Assembly (NCBI RefSeq): GCF_010015445.1
Contig: NC_053121.1
Location: forward strand, 25,886,434 to 25,950,433
DNA from: Perca fluviatilis
Taxonomy: Eukaryota > Chordata > Actinopteri > Perciformes > Percidae
DNA: 64,000 bases
Reading direction: 5' to 3'
The notes below the pieces were generated by a model. It searched no databases, was not told the origin of the DNA, and worked only from the letters and a program-made list of their open reading frames with translations. Within the stretch, counting starts at the first letter, position 1. Each line of letters begins with the position of its first letter. This document shows positions 28,475 to 41,108 of the stretch, piece by piece. The translations under genes were made by a program, and so were the position numbers.

Positions 28475-28884
28475 GCATGAAAATGCTTATTAATGGCATT
28501 TAGATACAATATTGATTCCTCTCTTCAGCAGAGTCCACAGTGCTGTTAGGTAGGAAATGTTCAGGTCAAAACTGTTGCCTCCCTTGTAGAATGGTAGTTA
28601 CATTATTTTTGAGGCAGTGGTTACTTTTGGTGCTTGTTGTGGCTTGTGGCTTTCTTGTGTTTTTTTTTTCTCTCCACTCTCTCTCTCTAAGTCACGCACG
28701 CACAATGGTAGATGTGTCCCGCTGGGGACTGGACTGAGGCTGACTGGGCTTTTGCTCCTTGTATTTCCACATCAAAGACATGTCATATTGATGGAGCCTG
28801 ACGCAGACTATCCTGCAGCAACACAACCGGTATGCTAGAGCCTTCATCAAACACATATACAGACAAAGAATGAACAGGCAAGTG

Positions 28885-28956
28885 CTCACTCACTCACTCA
28901 CTCTCACTCACTCACTCACTCACTCACTCACTCACTCACTCACTCACTCACTCACT
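28885..28956. repeat. (ACTC)n microsatellite
   Basis: Tetranucleotide run with one CT slip, directly before duplicated copy A. Confidence 0.95.
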
Positions 28957-29123
28957 GCCATCTCCCTCCCCTACACAAAATGTAATTAATGTAATACTTA
29001 GTGTGCTGCTGCAGTGATCAGACTTTACCGTAACCTCTTAACCTTCATGTTCTCAGAATCTCAAATGTTGCCTTAAGTCCAATATATATTTGATAAGCGC
29101 TGACCGATAACTGTGTACATGTA
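28956..29123 (+). repeat. Duplicated segment, copy A (uninterrupted)
   Basis: From TGCCATCTCCCTCCCC to GTGTACATGTA this is nearly identical to 33950-34829 once the LINE there is removed. It lies between an ACTC repeat and a CA repeat. Confidence 0.85.
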
Positions 29124-29135
29124 GCGCTCACTCTA

Positions 29136-29261
<126 letters not shown>

Positions 29262-30138
29262 TCTTTGAATGTCTCTCTGTCAGGTTGTCTGTTACTCTTT
29301 TCTTGCCTCAGTTTCTCACAGTCATTGGTAGTCTTTGTTTTATTTTCTCTCCTTCTACTAAGAAAAATATTTTTTTATGTCTTCCCTCTTCTTCCTGTCC
29401 ACCACTGTCTCTTTCAAGCACATTCCCTTTATAATTCTTTCTACATGTCCCCCTTGATATTCTCCCCATTAAATTATCTCACTCAAACAAAAACTCACTT
29501 CTTTCTCTTTTAGTCAGAGTGAACTTTCAGAAGTATGCTGCCTGAGCTGTGTCTGGTATTCACACCACTTGGGCTTGAAGCAGAGCAGGGAGCAGAGGCG
29601 ATGGGTCTCAAGGTAAAGCATCATGCAGCCTTTGGTTGCCCCGGCCCTGTTTGTCAGTCTCTGCTCTCCTCTTCTTGCTGTCCTCAGAGAAGTGCTACCG
29701 CCTGCACTTCCTGTGCAATGCACCTCAACCATACAAAGTAAGACTATTGCTCCAGGGCTGGACGGCTCAATGTTGTTAATGCGGATGCTACTAATGATAC
29801 TGTATCTATGGAGTGCTTACTAGATTTCTAATCTAATGGTCTACTGGTCAGATTAGAACACTTAATTTTATAGCTCTGTGCCTCATCTTTCTTGAATTTC
29901 TGCATAGCCTATGAATGACTGTTTTAAGAGTATTTCAATAACTGAAGCTGGCACAACTAGAGGATAAACAATTATAGTTCAAAGAGGGCTCGTGGAATAG
30001 CAGCAAGTCACTAAACACAACACACTAAGGCTTGGCTTATACAACTCCAGTTTCTGACAGCGTCTTATCTGACAGTGTTGATTTACAAAGACAATGTCAG
30101 ATGTAAAATGTGATCTCGATAATTCATGTTTTTATAAT

Positions 30139-30166
30139 TCTCTCTCTCTCTCTCTCTCTCTCTCTT
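30139..30166. repeat. (CT)n microsatellite
   Basis: Short CT run. Confidence 0.9.
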
Positions 30167-31777
30167 TCAAATCTCCTGTTGCTGCCAAAAGCCACCCTGT
30201 CCTTGTAAAAATCTAGAATTACAGTATTTCTTTGTCCTGCCACAGTGTCCTCATTACTGTGTTTAATCAGTCACTTTTTATCTGTGTGCCTGACATGCCA
30301 GAAAGGGTACATTTAACATCAGTAAGCTGCGATTAAGGGCACTCATTTTTAACACCACAAAGTGACATCGAATCATATCCAAGTCAGACTTAGCCTAAAT
30401 GTAAAAAAAGCTTTTTGGAGCAAGACTACATTCAATTTTGTGATAAAAAGCCATATAAAGAGAAGGACTACATCTATGTATAAGCCAAAACAAAGTTAAA
30501 ACAGTTTTCACAATGGCCACCTACGAGGATGGAAATAAATTACCTGGTTTGTTTACCTGTGTGCATGAGAGAGTTATTAAAGTGCTGCATAAAACCCTAC
30601 AGTGGGGGCCCAAAAAGCCTCCTTAATAAATCTCCTGTAACCTAGTTGCATTAATGTTTATTTAATGCTTTTCCTATGTGCTTGCTGGCCCCTCCATCCA
30701 AGGACCCACACTAAGCCTGTTTTTCTCCAAAACCCCACCATCCCTGCTCCCTTTATCCCCATACCTACTGCCAACAGCCCCTGTGGGCCAAATTACACCA
30801 AAGCTGCCCACTGACTGGACACAACCCATCATGTTGAGAGCGAGAGTGGGATGAGAGAGGGATGAAGGAATGTAGTGCAGAGGGAGGGCACAAAGTGAAA
30901 GAGACAGAGAATACAGACTATAAGATGTAAAAAGTATTTCTAGCTTCTCAAATCTGTGAATGAATGCAAAAGCTCTGATCTTAGTTTTTTTATACTGTAA
31001 TACACCTAAAAGTCATTTTCTTTGCCTCCTGCTTTTTTATTTAAAAAGTTAAATTTTTTACTAGCATCACTTTTTCCACTTCATACTGAAAGACTGAAAA
31101 AGAATAATTGAGAGAAAGGCAAATCTGTATTAATACTGTGTTGTTAGGTTTACAAAGGATTTTCCCCCATTAGCCAAAAACTGACATAATAGAATTCCTC
31201 TCCAAAGTGTAAGTCAGGTTCCTAAGTGAGGAGGACAGGATCATTCTGTTGTGTGTGGTAATACAAGCAGAGGGAGGTCCGTAAGGCGAGCAGGAAAGAG
31301 GCTGACAGTGTTCTGAGTTGGGCCACGGCACAGACACCGGGGCTCTCAGAGGGAATTAGCAGAGCAGTCAGTTCCGGAAAATTGGGATGTGACCTGGTGC
31401 TGAGGTGGATGGAGGGAGGAGGAGGGAAGTGTGTGAGAGGAGGGAGGGTATAGTGAAGAGAGGGAGGGCAGGAAGGAGAAAGGATTTGCAAATATTTAAA
31501 AGAGGCAGATACTGTATGTTTAATGGTGTAGATCACAGTGACATATCTGAACGTACTGAATAAAATATCGGTGTGAGAGCAATAATAAATGTCCATAAAT
31601 CTCATTAAACAACACATACAGATGTGCTGAGCTTTTATTAAATACACTACACCAACTCAGTCCAAGGCAATAACAAGTTCTGAGTCAAACAAAAGTCTAC
31701 AACCATGTGAGCAGACAGTTCTAACTAAATGACAGTACTTTCCCTCAGTTATAGTTAGCCAGTGTGGTGCTTTGAGC

Positions 31778-32135
31778 TAGAGCTGGGCGATATGGAAAAA
31801 AATCAAACATCACAGATTCTTTGATCAAATACATCAATATTGCGGCGATATTGTAGGGTTGACTATTGGTGCATTCATAAAATTTTAACACGAGAGGATT
31901 GATAAATACTCACCGATAATGTGGAAACAATGACTAAGTGAGTAAAGGCTAATAATAAAACAGCTAGTAGTCTGGTAAGTTCAGAAAATGACATCACATT
32001 ACTCTAATGCAGCCTTTAAAACCAGGAAAAGACAACACTTGTGTAATTTCAGGATATTACGATATCCAAAATTGAAGACGATATCTAGCCTCATATATCG
32101 ATGTTGATAAAATATCGATATATTGCCCAGTCCTA
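31778..32135. mobile_element. Short hAT element, ATCGATAT-rich
   Basis: Ends TAGAGCTGGGCGATAT and ATATTGCCCAGTCCTA are inverted. A perfect 8-bp duplication CTTTGAGC lies at 31770-31777 and 32136-32143. 358 bases, non-coding, rich in CGATAT words. Precise excision would restore GTGCTTTGAGCTAAATGC of the surrounding older repeat. Confidence 0.88.
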
Positions 32136-32547
32136 CTTTGAGCTAAATGCTAATGCTCACAATGTAAATGTTAACATGCTTATGTTTAGCAAATAATGCC
32201 TACCATGTTCCCCATCTTATTTAGCATGCTAACATTAACTAACATGCAAATTAGAAGACAAATCTCTAAAGTTATTACAATTCATCCTCTGGGGATAATG
32301 AATGGCTGTGCCAATTATCAAGGCAATCCTTCCAAAAGTTATCGAGACATTTCACTCCAAACCAAAATTGTCAACCTCACTGTGCCGCTAAAAGAAAATT
32401 CAGGAAATCACAAGTCATTATCTAAACACCATCTGGGAACCATGAATGTTTAGAGCACATTTTGTATTAATCCATTCAGTAGATGTTGTTTTAATGCAAA
32501 AACTGCCGGTGGTGCTACATGAAAAGTCAGGGGCTCACAATATTTAA

Positions 32548-33266
32548 AGCTGCAGTAGGTAAGATTGTGAAGAGCCAGGACTTTGCCAACAAATTTGAAC
32601 ATCAACAACTTCTCAGTCCCTCCTCCCTTTCTGCTGCAGCCCAAACCATCTCCTAAGCCCCTCCCACACAACGGAGTTTGACAGAACTGCTGGCATGTCA
32701 GACAACATGACTAAACACTAACACAACGTTAACTTTACTCACCAACAGTAAAACAATGCTAACTAGGAGGCTAGCGTTAGCCATTTCAGCATCATATCAG
32801 ACCGACCACTGTGATAACGTTACTATCATCCTCACCAACGTAGCTTTGTGGACTTTTGACTACTAATAACCAAGTGAAAGATAAATCATTCATCGTAATT
32901 ATGTTACCTGTTGAGAGGAAATGTGGCTACATCTGCATCGTTCTTCAGATCTTTAAAATCCTGCAGCCACCCCACCTCTGAAAAGCCGCTCCAATATTCA
33001 CCGGAGTTTTGGAAAACTTTTCTGCAGCTCGTGCCCGGGGAAGGGGGAGGGGAGAACGCTATATATGCGTGTGCCTGAGCAGTGATTGACAGGCAGATAG
33101 ACCACCCCTGTGGCCCTGATTGGAGAAAATCGACCGGGAGCGGTGGAATTTTGCAAATGGCACTACAGGCTGTAGTTACATAATTCATGTAGTTCTACTG
33201 GAACATAGGGTCAGTTTCAGCAAATATGACAGAAAGTTAGTTTTATAAGACTTACCTACTGCATCT
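32548..33266. mobile_element. TTAA-flanked MITE
   Basis: Inverted ends AGCTGCAGTAGGTAAG and CTTACCTACTGCATCT with TTAA duplications at 32544-32547 and 33267-33270. 719 bases with no gene that I can support. It interrupts an older repeat that resumes at 33271. Confidence 0.85.
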
Positions 33267-33766
33267 TTAATTGTTATAGCCTTATTAAATCTGTGGGAAA
33301 AAAGAATGTCTGAACCAAATTTCCCTGCTATCTATCCAATATTTGGTGACATATTTCCCTCTGGTTAAAAGTGGTGGACAGACTGACTGACAGACCAAAA
33401 GACCACCAGCCAACATGTTTTCTAGTGTCTTTGAACAATACAGTCAACCTTCACTTGCTAACTGATTATACACCACTCTGGATAAAAAATGACTTTCAAC
33501 TTAAAGAACAAGAGAAATGTGTTTTAGGCCTCTACAATCTTAGCTCATGTGAAATGGGAGTCTGAGAGGCCAAGAATAAAGAATTCAAGTCAGGTTCATT
33601 TCACATGGTGGAAATAATTAAATCTGTAGCAAACTCAATGCCTTAGTGTAACAATACTCCCTGAAAATTGCTGGACTTTGTCCAAAGTAATCAAAACAAC
33701 ATCTTGGATTAAAATCAACTGTGTGCCATCAAGAGCTCTATCCTGTTTATCCGTCTTTGTCACTGC

Positions 33767-33803
33767 ACACATGCAGACACACACATGCAGACACACACAT
33801 GCA

Positions 33804-33883
<80 letters not shown>
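33767..33883. repeat. Compound repeat: ACACATGCAGAC units then (CA)n
   Basis: Three copies of a roughly 14-base unit containing CATGCAGACAC pass into about 80 bases of CA. Confidence 0.95.
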
Positions 33884-33887
<4 letters not shown>

Positions 33888-33949
33888 GCACCCCTTTCTG
33901 TCTCTCTGTTGGATTACAGAAGGTGCCAACAGGGTGGTGATTACTTCGA

Positions 33950-34820
33950 TGCCATCTCCCTCCCCTTCACAAAATGTAATTAATGTAATACTTAGTGTGC
34001 CGCTGCAGTGATCAGACTTTACCGTAACCTCTTAACCTTCATGTTCTCAGAATCTCAGATGCTTCCTTAAATCCAATATGACCAATATATATATATATAT
34101 ATATATGATAATGTTTTTATTATTTTTATATTTTTGAACACACAACATACAGAACAAACAAATACAATCGAACAGGAACCAAACCGGACGAACACGTCAC
34201 ATGGGTTTGTTTTCTCCAGAAATTCAAAGCCAGACTGTCATGGCGGCCGTTCAGAATACGATCTCATATTGTACTAAAATAGTTCACTGAAACATGTTTC
34301 TGAAAACATTTTAAGCGAGAAATAGGCCATGCAGTTGCTGAATCTGTCTTCCTTTCAGATTAACAAAGGTCAGTTTAAAAGATTTTCGTCAGATTTTGAG
34401 AGACTCTAGTCACACTCATTCCGCTCGCCATTTCCGGGTGAGTCCCGACTGCCCTGCTTCCGACTGAACATGTCAGGTCACCCAAAATGAACGGGACACA
34501 CCGAACAGATTCGAGTCACTGACCTCGCCAGACTGTCAAACGGCCGATTTTCGGCCCGGTGTGTCCACAGCTTTAGAGTCGTCATTAAGTAACAAAACAA
34601 TCGGGTCAGTAGGAATTCGACATCCCATCACATCAGATATTATTGATGTTGTTTTATTCCAAAACTCATGCACCTGTTCACACTCCCAGACCATGTTCAG
34701 GTTGGCAGAACATGCAATAGGGAGTAGGAATGGCTTTAGAGACGCATCTCTTCTGAGGGGTCCAATATGTCCAATGGCATATGACCAATATATATTTGTT
34801 AAGCGTGACCGATAACGGTG

Positions 34821-34829
<9 letters not shown>
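33950..34829 (+). repeat. Duplicated segment, copy B (split by a LINE)
   Basis: Same segment as 28956-29123 in direct orientation about 5 kb away, interrupted at 34077-34795 by an L1-like insertion. It lies between a CA repeat and a TA/CA repeat. Confidence 0.85.
34093..34779 (-). mobile_element. 5'-truncated L1/Tx1-like LINE insertion
   Basis: Flanked by a 16-base direct repeat TATGACCAATATATAT (34077-34092 and 34780-34795), the footprint of target-primed reverse transcription. On the minus strand a decayed frame reads MVWECEQVHEFWNKT, the zinc-knuckle-like C-terminal region of L1-clade reverse transcriptases. The 3' end at the left is A-rich and runs into a TA tract. It splits a duplicated segment whose other copy at 28.96 kb lacks the insertion. 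Confidence 0.75.

Positions 34830-34880
<51 letters not shown>
34826..34880. repeat. (TA)n(CA)n microsatellite
   Basis: TA run followed by a short CA run at the end of duplicated copy B. Confidence 0.95.
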
Positions 34881-35926
34881 TACATAATATGTAGTGTACA
34901 GTAATGTATACGAAATACATCGATAGTGCATACATATATATTTGATAACCGTGATGCCTCAGTGGATTACATTGTCACTTTGACACAGGGTTCATTAACA
35001 TTCCTCTCTCTATGCTTCTCCCCTACAGCTTCTACTTCCTTTTTCTCTTGTAATTAAAAGCCGCATCTGATGTCAATTTTTACTGTCAATTTATTCTGCC
35101 CGTCTGCCCCTGAAATATTTATACCTGTAGTGAGGAAGGTTGTTTCTGCTTAAGCATTCAAAGCTCTTCACCAGAGTACCCAGCTGGTGTTGGAACAACT
35201 CAATAAGGGGCAGACTGGTGAGTGTAATGACTACATCTGATAAAGGAAAAGAGACTATATAAATTAGATATGAGGGGATTAGGTCCATGGGAATGACCTG
35301 TTGAATCATGGATAGGCTATTAAAAAGGGAAGAGATAGCATAGACATTTTTTTTAAAATAATTTGGTGTCAACTAATATAATAGTGTCGGTGAGTGAGTG
35401 TGTGTGAACACAACACAGTCCCATTACGATTATTGGAAAACACACACACCCACACATACAATTTTATCTTTGATGACCTTTTATGGTGTTGTCATCCTTT
35501 TATCATCATCCAAAGCAATCTCATGTCATATCAATGCCCCGGGCCTGTGCCTCTCAGTGTAATTTTCACAGAGTGGAAACATGACAATGCTAATCCAATG
35601 TGTTTACAATGTTCATACTTGTCAAACTGTAAAAGGTCAAGTCTCTCGCTTCCCAGACGCTGATCTAATCGGTAAACATCTATCCCTACCTCGACAGTAC
35701 AATGGCTCACCAGATGCCCCTTGAAGAGAGAAGTATGTGCAAGAACACAGACGTCACACATGCCTTTTAATAGACACAGGTATGCTTGTTAACAATATTA
35801 CACAGCTGAACATCATCAGAAAAACCAATTGGAGTGAATGCTTCATTATTTATTATTCAGAAAAACACCCACGAGTAATCTTTCAGATGCCAGTGATACC
35901 CAGACATTCATTGATTTGGTCATTAA

Positions 35927-36595
35927 CCCTGTAACACCCCTTGTTGTAAAATTACGTTACCTTTAGCCATCCTTAAAAACAATCTGTTATATTTTGTCTT
36001 GTTTTTTTTTACCACATTTACATAGTCAGTGGGTCCTATTGTTCAGTCTCACTATGCTATTGGATCGTACATTTGTTTATAAGTCCCGCCTTATGGCCAT
36101 GAACTCACACAAACTCTCAAGGTTTCCTTCGAACAACATCTCTTTGTTTTCATTGGACTGGATTCATCAGAAGAGACCATCCAAGAGATGTTCACACCTC
36201 CCATTGGATGTACGCAAGGAAGAAAAGAAAAAAAGGAATTAAGAAGTTGCTAGAAAAAGCTATCGTGTTGAATTTTTTAAAATAAATGACTTCATAAAAA
36301 ATATGACTAATGTGTGATTATTATTAATGTTATATACCTTTATGGGGCTAAGTAAGCAATCAAACCTGCAAATGAACCCTTAGTTGTTCTGAATTGTTCA
36401 GACAATGTGAGTACAAATACAGAAATTCTGCTCCCAACTAAGCCCAATGTTGCAATATTACAACATTTCTCTAAAAACGTACATAAACATTTTTTTTAAC
36501 TCTTTAATTTCTGCATCAAAGGCCTCCTACAACAACATCTGAAAGGTAAAATATATATATTGCTTTAGGTTTTTCTATATTTGGGTCTTACAGGG
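35927..36595. mobile_element. TTAA-flanked DNA transposon, piggyBac-like
   Basis: Ends CCCTGTAACACCC and GGGTCTTACAGGG are inverted repeats, and TTAA duplications lie at 35923-35926 and 36596-36599. An internal plus-strand frame, 35994-36242, of 82 codons with a basic C-terminus has no clear family match. It may be a transposase remnant. Confidence 0.8.
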
Positions 36596-37224
36596 TTAAT
36601 ATCTCCAACCACCACCTTCCCTCAGCACAAAGCTGGTTGAATCTGGTACAAAAATGAATACAATCTTTTCCTCTCATAATTACACATGCTGTCTGTTTCA
36701 TTATCTAATGTTTAGATGCATTTAGTGCACACCTTTGAAAACTGAAATAGCTTACACTATTGCTCTATCCACACAGCTACCTATAGTGCCAAACACAATT
36801 GCTGCCATTTGTGCTGCCTTGTGTCTCATTTAGATTGTCCCACTTTCTGACCTTGCTCGCCTTCTTTCTACATAATGTATTAGAAAACTAACACACTATG
36901 CTTCTAGCCTCCTACTGGGGAGGAAAACCAGCTATTTCCTTGCAGTTTGATCAATTTAAAAGAGTTGTCTGGCTTTGCTTCTGAGGGAGTACAAAGAATG
37001 TGTGGGACACACAGTATAGATTTGTTTTCTTGCACATGCCATGTCTATGTAGTTCTATGCGACAATGACAGTGATGAATCACAATTGCTGGTCTGCACTT
37101 TTTGTTTTGTGCTCTGTCTCTTCGTTTTAACAGTCTTTATCTAGCTCTAACAAGCGTTTTGCAAACCTACTCTCACACAGAGATGCGCACTCATTGTCCA
37201 GCCAGTTTTCACCAGATCATGACT

Positions 37225-37365
37225 AATGTAGGTTTTAATTTTTGAGCTTCATAGTACAGCTAAAGATTGACAGGAAAGGGGTGGAAGAGAGAAAGGGGAC
37301 AGCATGCAGCAAACGGTCTTGGGTCAGCGCTACCAGGTGAGCTACTGGGGCGCCTCGGTGTATTA
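37225..37365 (-). mobile_element. tRNA-like SINE remnant lacking the B box
   Basis: The minus strand reads GGCGCC..AGTAGCTCACCTGG (A-box-like) and then CGTTTGCTGCATGC, TCCCCTTTCTCTCTTCC and CCTTTCCTGTCAAT, as in an abundant fish tRNA-like repeat. The segment that would hold the GGTTCGA-type B box is missing. Confidence 0.5.
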
Positions 37366-38723
37366 CATTTTTTACATTTCTTCTTTCTGTTGAGACGTTA
37401 ATGTGGATACTGTTGAACCTTATGTACGATCTTGTGTTCATCATCAGTTAGGACAATAGTTACCCAGTGTTACAATATCTATTTGAGTTTCTATCAATTG
37501 TCTGATCAGACTGCATTGTTTGAGCTCAAGCCAAGTCTTATGGTGTGCAGGGCATGATGAGCATGGGAGGCCTTTCACAATGTAAAACACAACACAAAAA
37601 CATGTCGCCAACCTACTGCTGTATTTTTAAATACATACATCTCTGGAGCTGCTGTGTCTCACTAATATGCAGCTACTCTTGCCTATATTTTCACAAGTCA
37701 TTATCAAATGTGATAAAGCAGACACATAACACAAAAAACAATAAACGCAAAACGATGCAAGTAAATGATAAAGAAAAAGCAAAGTATCACTTTGACTGAC
37801 AAATGCAAATTGCTGGAATTATCATGATGTGTTAAACTCTTTCTATACAATCTGAATCTGCTACTCCAAGCCGCAATAAAAACAATGTAGGGAAGTATTT
37901 GAAAAGTGCCATTTGATCAAGGTTTGCTCACATCATCATTTAGATTACATCTTCTTTGTGTGATCAGGGTGCAAAAAGATGGAAATGGGACTTCTTAGGT
38001 GGCTACTTAATGCATGCTTTCTGAGCAGACCAGTAATCAAACCAGGCAGTGCAGTTTGCAAATGGACATCATGTTGGGCTGCCTTTGATGTGTGCCTCTA
38101 GACTGCAGGGGAGTGTTTTAAATGTCAATGGAATCTCCTGCCTTCATGCTGGAATGTTTCAACCTTCCGTGCTGCACAATGAATAGAACGTGGACTATAG
38201 TTGAATTATGTTAATGACATTGATATGCTGTAAATAACTCAAGATAACAGAGTTGTTCTGTTCTCATATGGGAATGGGGGCAAGGGTTAGCTACTGGATA
38301 TGGAGAATATTATTTCCACAATACACAACAAAGGCATATGTATTCAAATCAATTAGATATGCGAGTGTGTGTGAGAAAGGGAGAAATCTGACACCTAGCA
38401 AGGTCAACATCACCGTGTGGTTTATGCACAAATCATTTAACTGCTCAAATAAAATGAAAATCAATGTCTAAATTGTTTCACTTATTTATTCAAAATATAA
38501 TAATCAACCTTTTCATCAAAGGTAAGGCCGTTTGGGGCAACAGCTTGTACTGTTGTTGATACTTATAACTTTCATGGCCTAAACTGTAGCAATGAAGATG
38601 GTTTAAGTAAGCATGCTTCAGTGCCAAAAGGTTGAAATGGATTTGGAGGGCAACTAGTCAACAATTGGTCAAGTTTTTAATTTGTTTGTAGATAAAGAAA
38701 GAATGGTGACAAGAGTGATAAAA

Positions 38724-38726
<3 letters not shown>

Positions 38727-38772
<46 letters not shown>
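38727..38772. repeat. (GA)n microsatellite
   Basis: About 46 bases of GA. Confidence 0.95.
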
Positions 38773-38776
<4 letters not shown>

Positions 38777-38906
38777 ATATTGATCAGATTCCCTCAGTAC
38801 GACCACTGGCCCAGCAGCTAGTGGGACAGAGTACAGCTCCATTCAATAGCCTTATCATTACCACAGCACAAACTCATTCAGCAGGTCAGCCTATTTGGCC
38901 CTGGTT

Positions 38907-38908
<2 letters not shown>

Positions 38909-38975
<67 letters not shown>
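38909..38975. repeat. (GT)n microsatellite
   Basis: About 67 bases of GT. Confidence 0.95.
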
Positions 38976-38976
<1 letters not shown>

Positions 38977-40989
38977 ATGCAGAGAGAAAAAGGAAAAGGG
39001 GGTAAATTTTGATTCTTTAAGCCAATGAATCTCATTATAAGACCTATTACAGCACAGGACACAGGACACTTTCAGTCAATGAAGTGTCCTAAGAGAAGAG
39101 TTAGAAGTAAAAAGAAGATGCTATCCACTAAAGAGTGTTGCAAAGCACAGGTAAAGTTATTGGTCGGCAATACCACCTGCAAAGTCAGAAGATAGTGGAT
39201 GTTACTTAACAAAGTTTGCCTTGTAAATCTAAACTAAGGCCTAAAAAAACTGAAACTGTTCATAAAACAACACAATCGCAATAGGTACTGCCATAGTGCT
39301 CTTTCATTGACATGCTGTACATTATGCCCAATATGCCAAAAGAACTGGGAGATGGGCCTGAAAAACAACATGGGAGAAATTCAAACAATCAGTGCTGAAG
39401 CATTACGCTAAAATTGGATTGCTTTAAATACAAAATGACAACCTACTCCTTTATTAGATTACAGTCAGACATGAGTGGCAGAAGTGGCTGTCAAAGACGG
39501 GGAGCTAGAGAAGGAGAGATGCAGACCAGGGAGAAAGGAATAATGGAGCCGTCTCCATTGGCAACGCAGAGGCACAGAGGCTATTTTTAGCAAATTAATT
39601 TAAGGCTCTAAATAATTAACTGATAATTATCTGGCAATCAAGAGTAAGATAAAATGATCTCCCCAAGAGTTCTTTTGTCATGTGGCTCAGCAGGCAGCCA
39701 GAGGAGCTTTGTGTGACTCGCCAGTCAAAAAACTGCTGGGTGTCATGGTGCAGACAGAGGAAAATAAAAAGAAATGACAGGGGGAATACAGTAAGATGTA
39801 CTCGCTAGAAGGCAAGTGGATTTGCCAATGAATAGTGCCTAATAAATGACAGGAATCTGGCACGTACAATCTATTTGTTTGTGGAATAATAGATGTGTAG
39901 CAGTTGTCTTCCATGTGTTTGTCATTCATGTTTATGTAAACGCATACATAGAAATATAAACAGCCACAGAAGGAGTGACACACAAATTCTTGAGACATCA
40001 CAAACTGCAATGATACTACATAGAGCATTTCTCCTCAATCTTCATAAATATGTATCATGTTATGAAGATTTTCTCTGAAAGTGTGACTAAGCTTAAATGG
40101 AGAGTGGTGATGTAAAAGGTTCAATAGTTTTGGTTGTATTATGCTTCCAAGTTAGGTTATCTCCACACCTGACCCTGACAAAATTTCTTGTAAAGAGAGA
40201 AGAAGAGGGGGGAGAGAGCAGTGACAAGCAGTTGATGAAGTGCATCTGGCTGTATGTGTGTGTGTGTGTCCTCCAACCTGTACAAATACAACTACTTCAA
40301 TTGCCAGTTCAACTCCTTCTTACCGAGTAGCTCTTCTCCCTTCTTGTCTTCATCTCTCTGACCCTGTCATGTTTTACTTCTGCTCTCTCTGTCCCATTAC
40401 TTCCTCAGTCCTCCTGGAACTGACCAGCATAGAACTGCCTGTCAAACAAATCTGTCAATCCATCTTTCTCACCTATGTTTTTTTAGCAGCTTCCTTAACT
40501 TTTCTCTCCATGGTATGTACCTATTTGCAAAACAATGTAAGTGTTGAGTAATGCTGGAAGGAGAAAAATGGGGACGAAATACTAGAACAAATTGTTATAT
40601 GATGATATACCTATATTAAATTAAATAATGCTTTTAGGCTACAAAATATATTGTGTTAAATTTCAACGTATACACTAGTGAAACAACATCATGCCACCGA
40701 GCCCTTATGTCCAAACTAACAGTACGTTTTTATAGCCTGTGCATACAAGTGAATTAGAAATATACAACAGTCCTCCTCAGTGTAGCTTTATTAGAATTAA
40801 CCAGAAAAGAGGACAAAAATCTGACAATTCAACGAAAATTGTCGACAATTAATGAAAGTCTATGGCAACCACAGTGGGTGCAGCGAGCAATATAAAGCCA
40901 CATAGGTAGAAACTTTTCATAGAATCACAGTAGGCAGCCAACACATGTTCTTTTGTTCTTACTCTGTAACAGATGTGAGTTGAAACTAG

Positions 40990-41108
40990 TGAAGTGCAAT
41001 ACTTGCGATAAAAAGTACTTAAGGAAAAGTACAATGACATTTTTCAGTACACAAAAAACAGCTGTTACAGTAACGAGAGTAAATGTAATTCATTACTTCC
41101 ACTACTGA
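40990..41108 (-). mobile_element. hAT terminal fragment
   Basis: The minus strand begins CAGTAGTGGAAGTAATGAAT and contains ACTTTTTATCGC, resembling the CAGTGGTGGAAAGTAAC terminus of common fish hAT elements. Only this end is recognisable. Confidence 0.4.

Larger units (their letters stand above)
31740..33410. repeat. Old interspersed repeat, broken by two later transposons
   Basis: Outside the hAT and MITE inserts, the sequence (for example GCTAATGCTCACAATG, TTCATCCTCTGGGG, CATGAATG, GTGGACAGACTGACTGACAG) matches a very common fish interspersed repeat with internal CATGAATG-type sub-repeats, recalled from general familiarity. I cannot name the family safely. Boundaries are approximate. Confidence 0.5.

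Noticed and set aside
29517..29611. Exon-like stretch: CTCTTTTAG before and CAAG|GTAAAG after, plus strand
   Set aside because: Good splice-like borders, but two of three frames contain stops and the remaining peptide resembles nothing known; chance splice motifs are common in introns.
33767..33808. Regularly spaced CATGCAGACAC units, CRISPR-like at first glance
   Set aside because: Only three 14-base units merging into a CA repeat in a vertebrate genome; ordinary microsatellite evolution.
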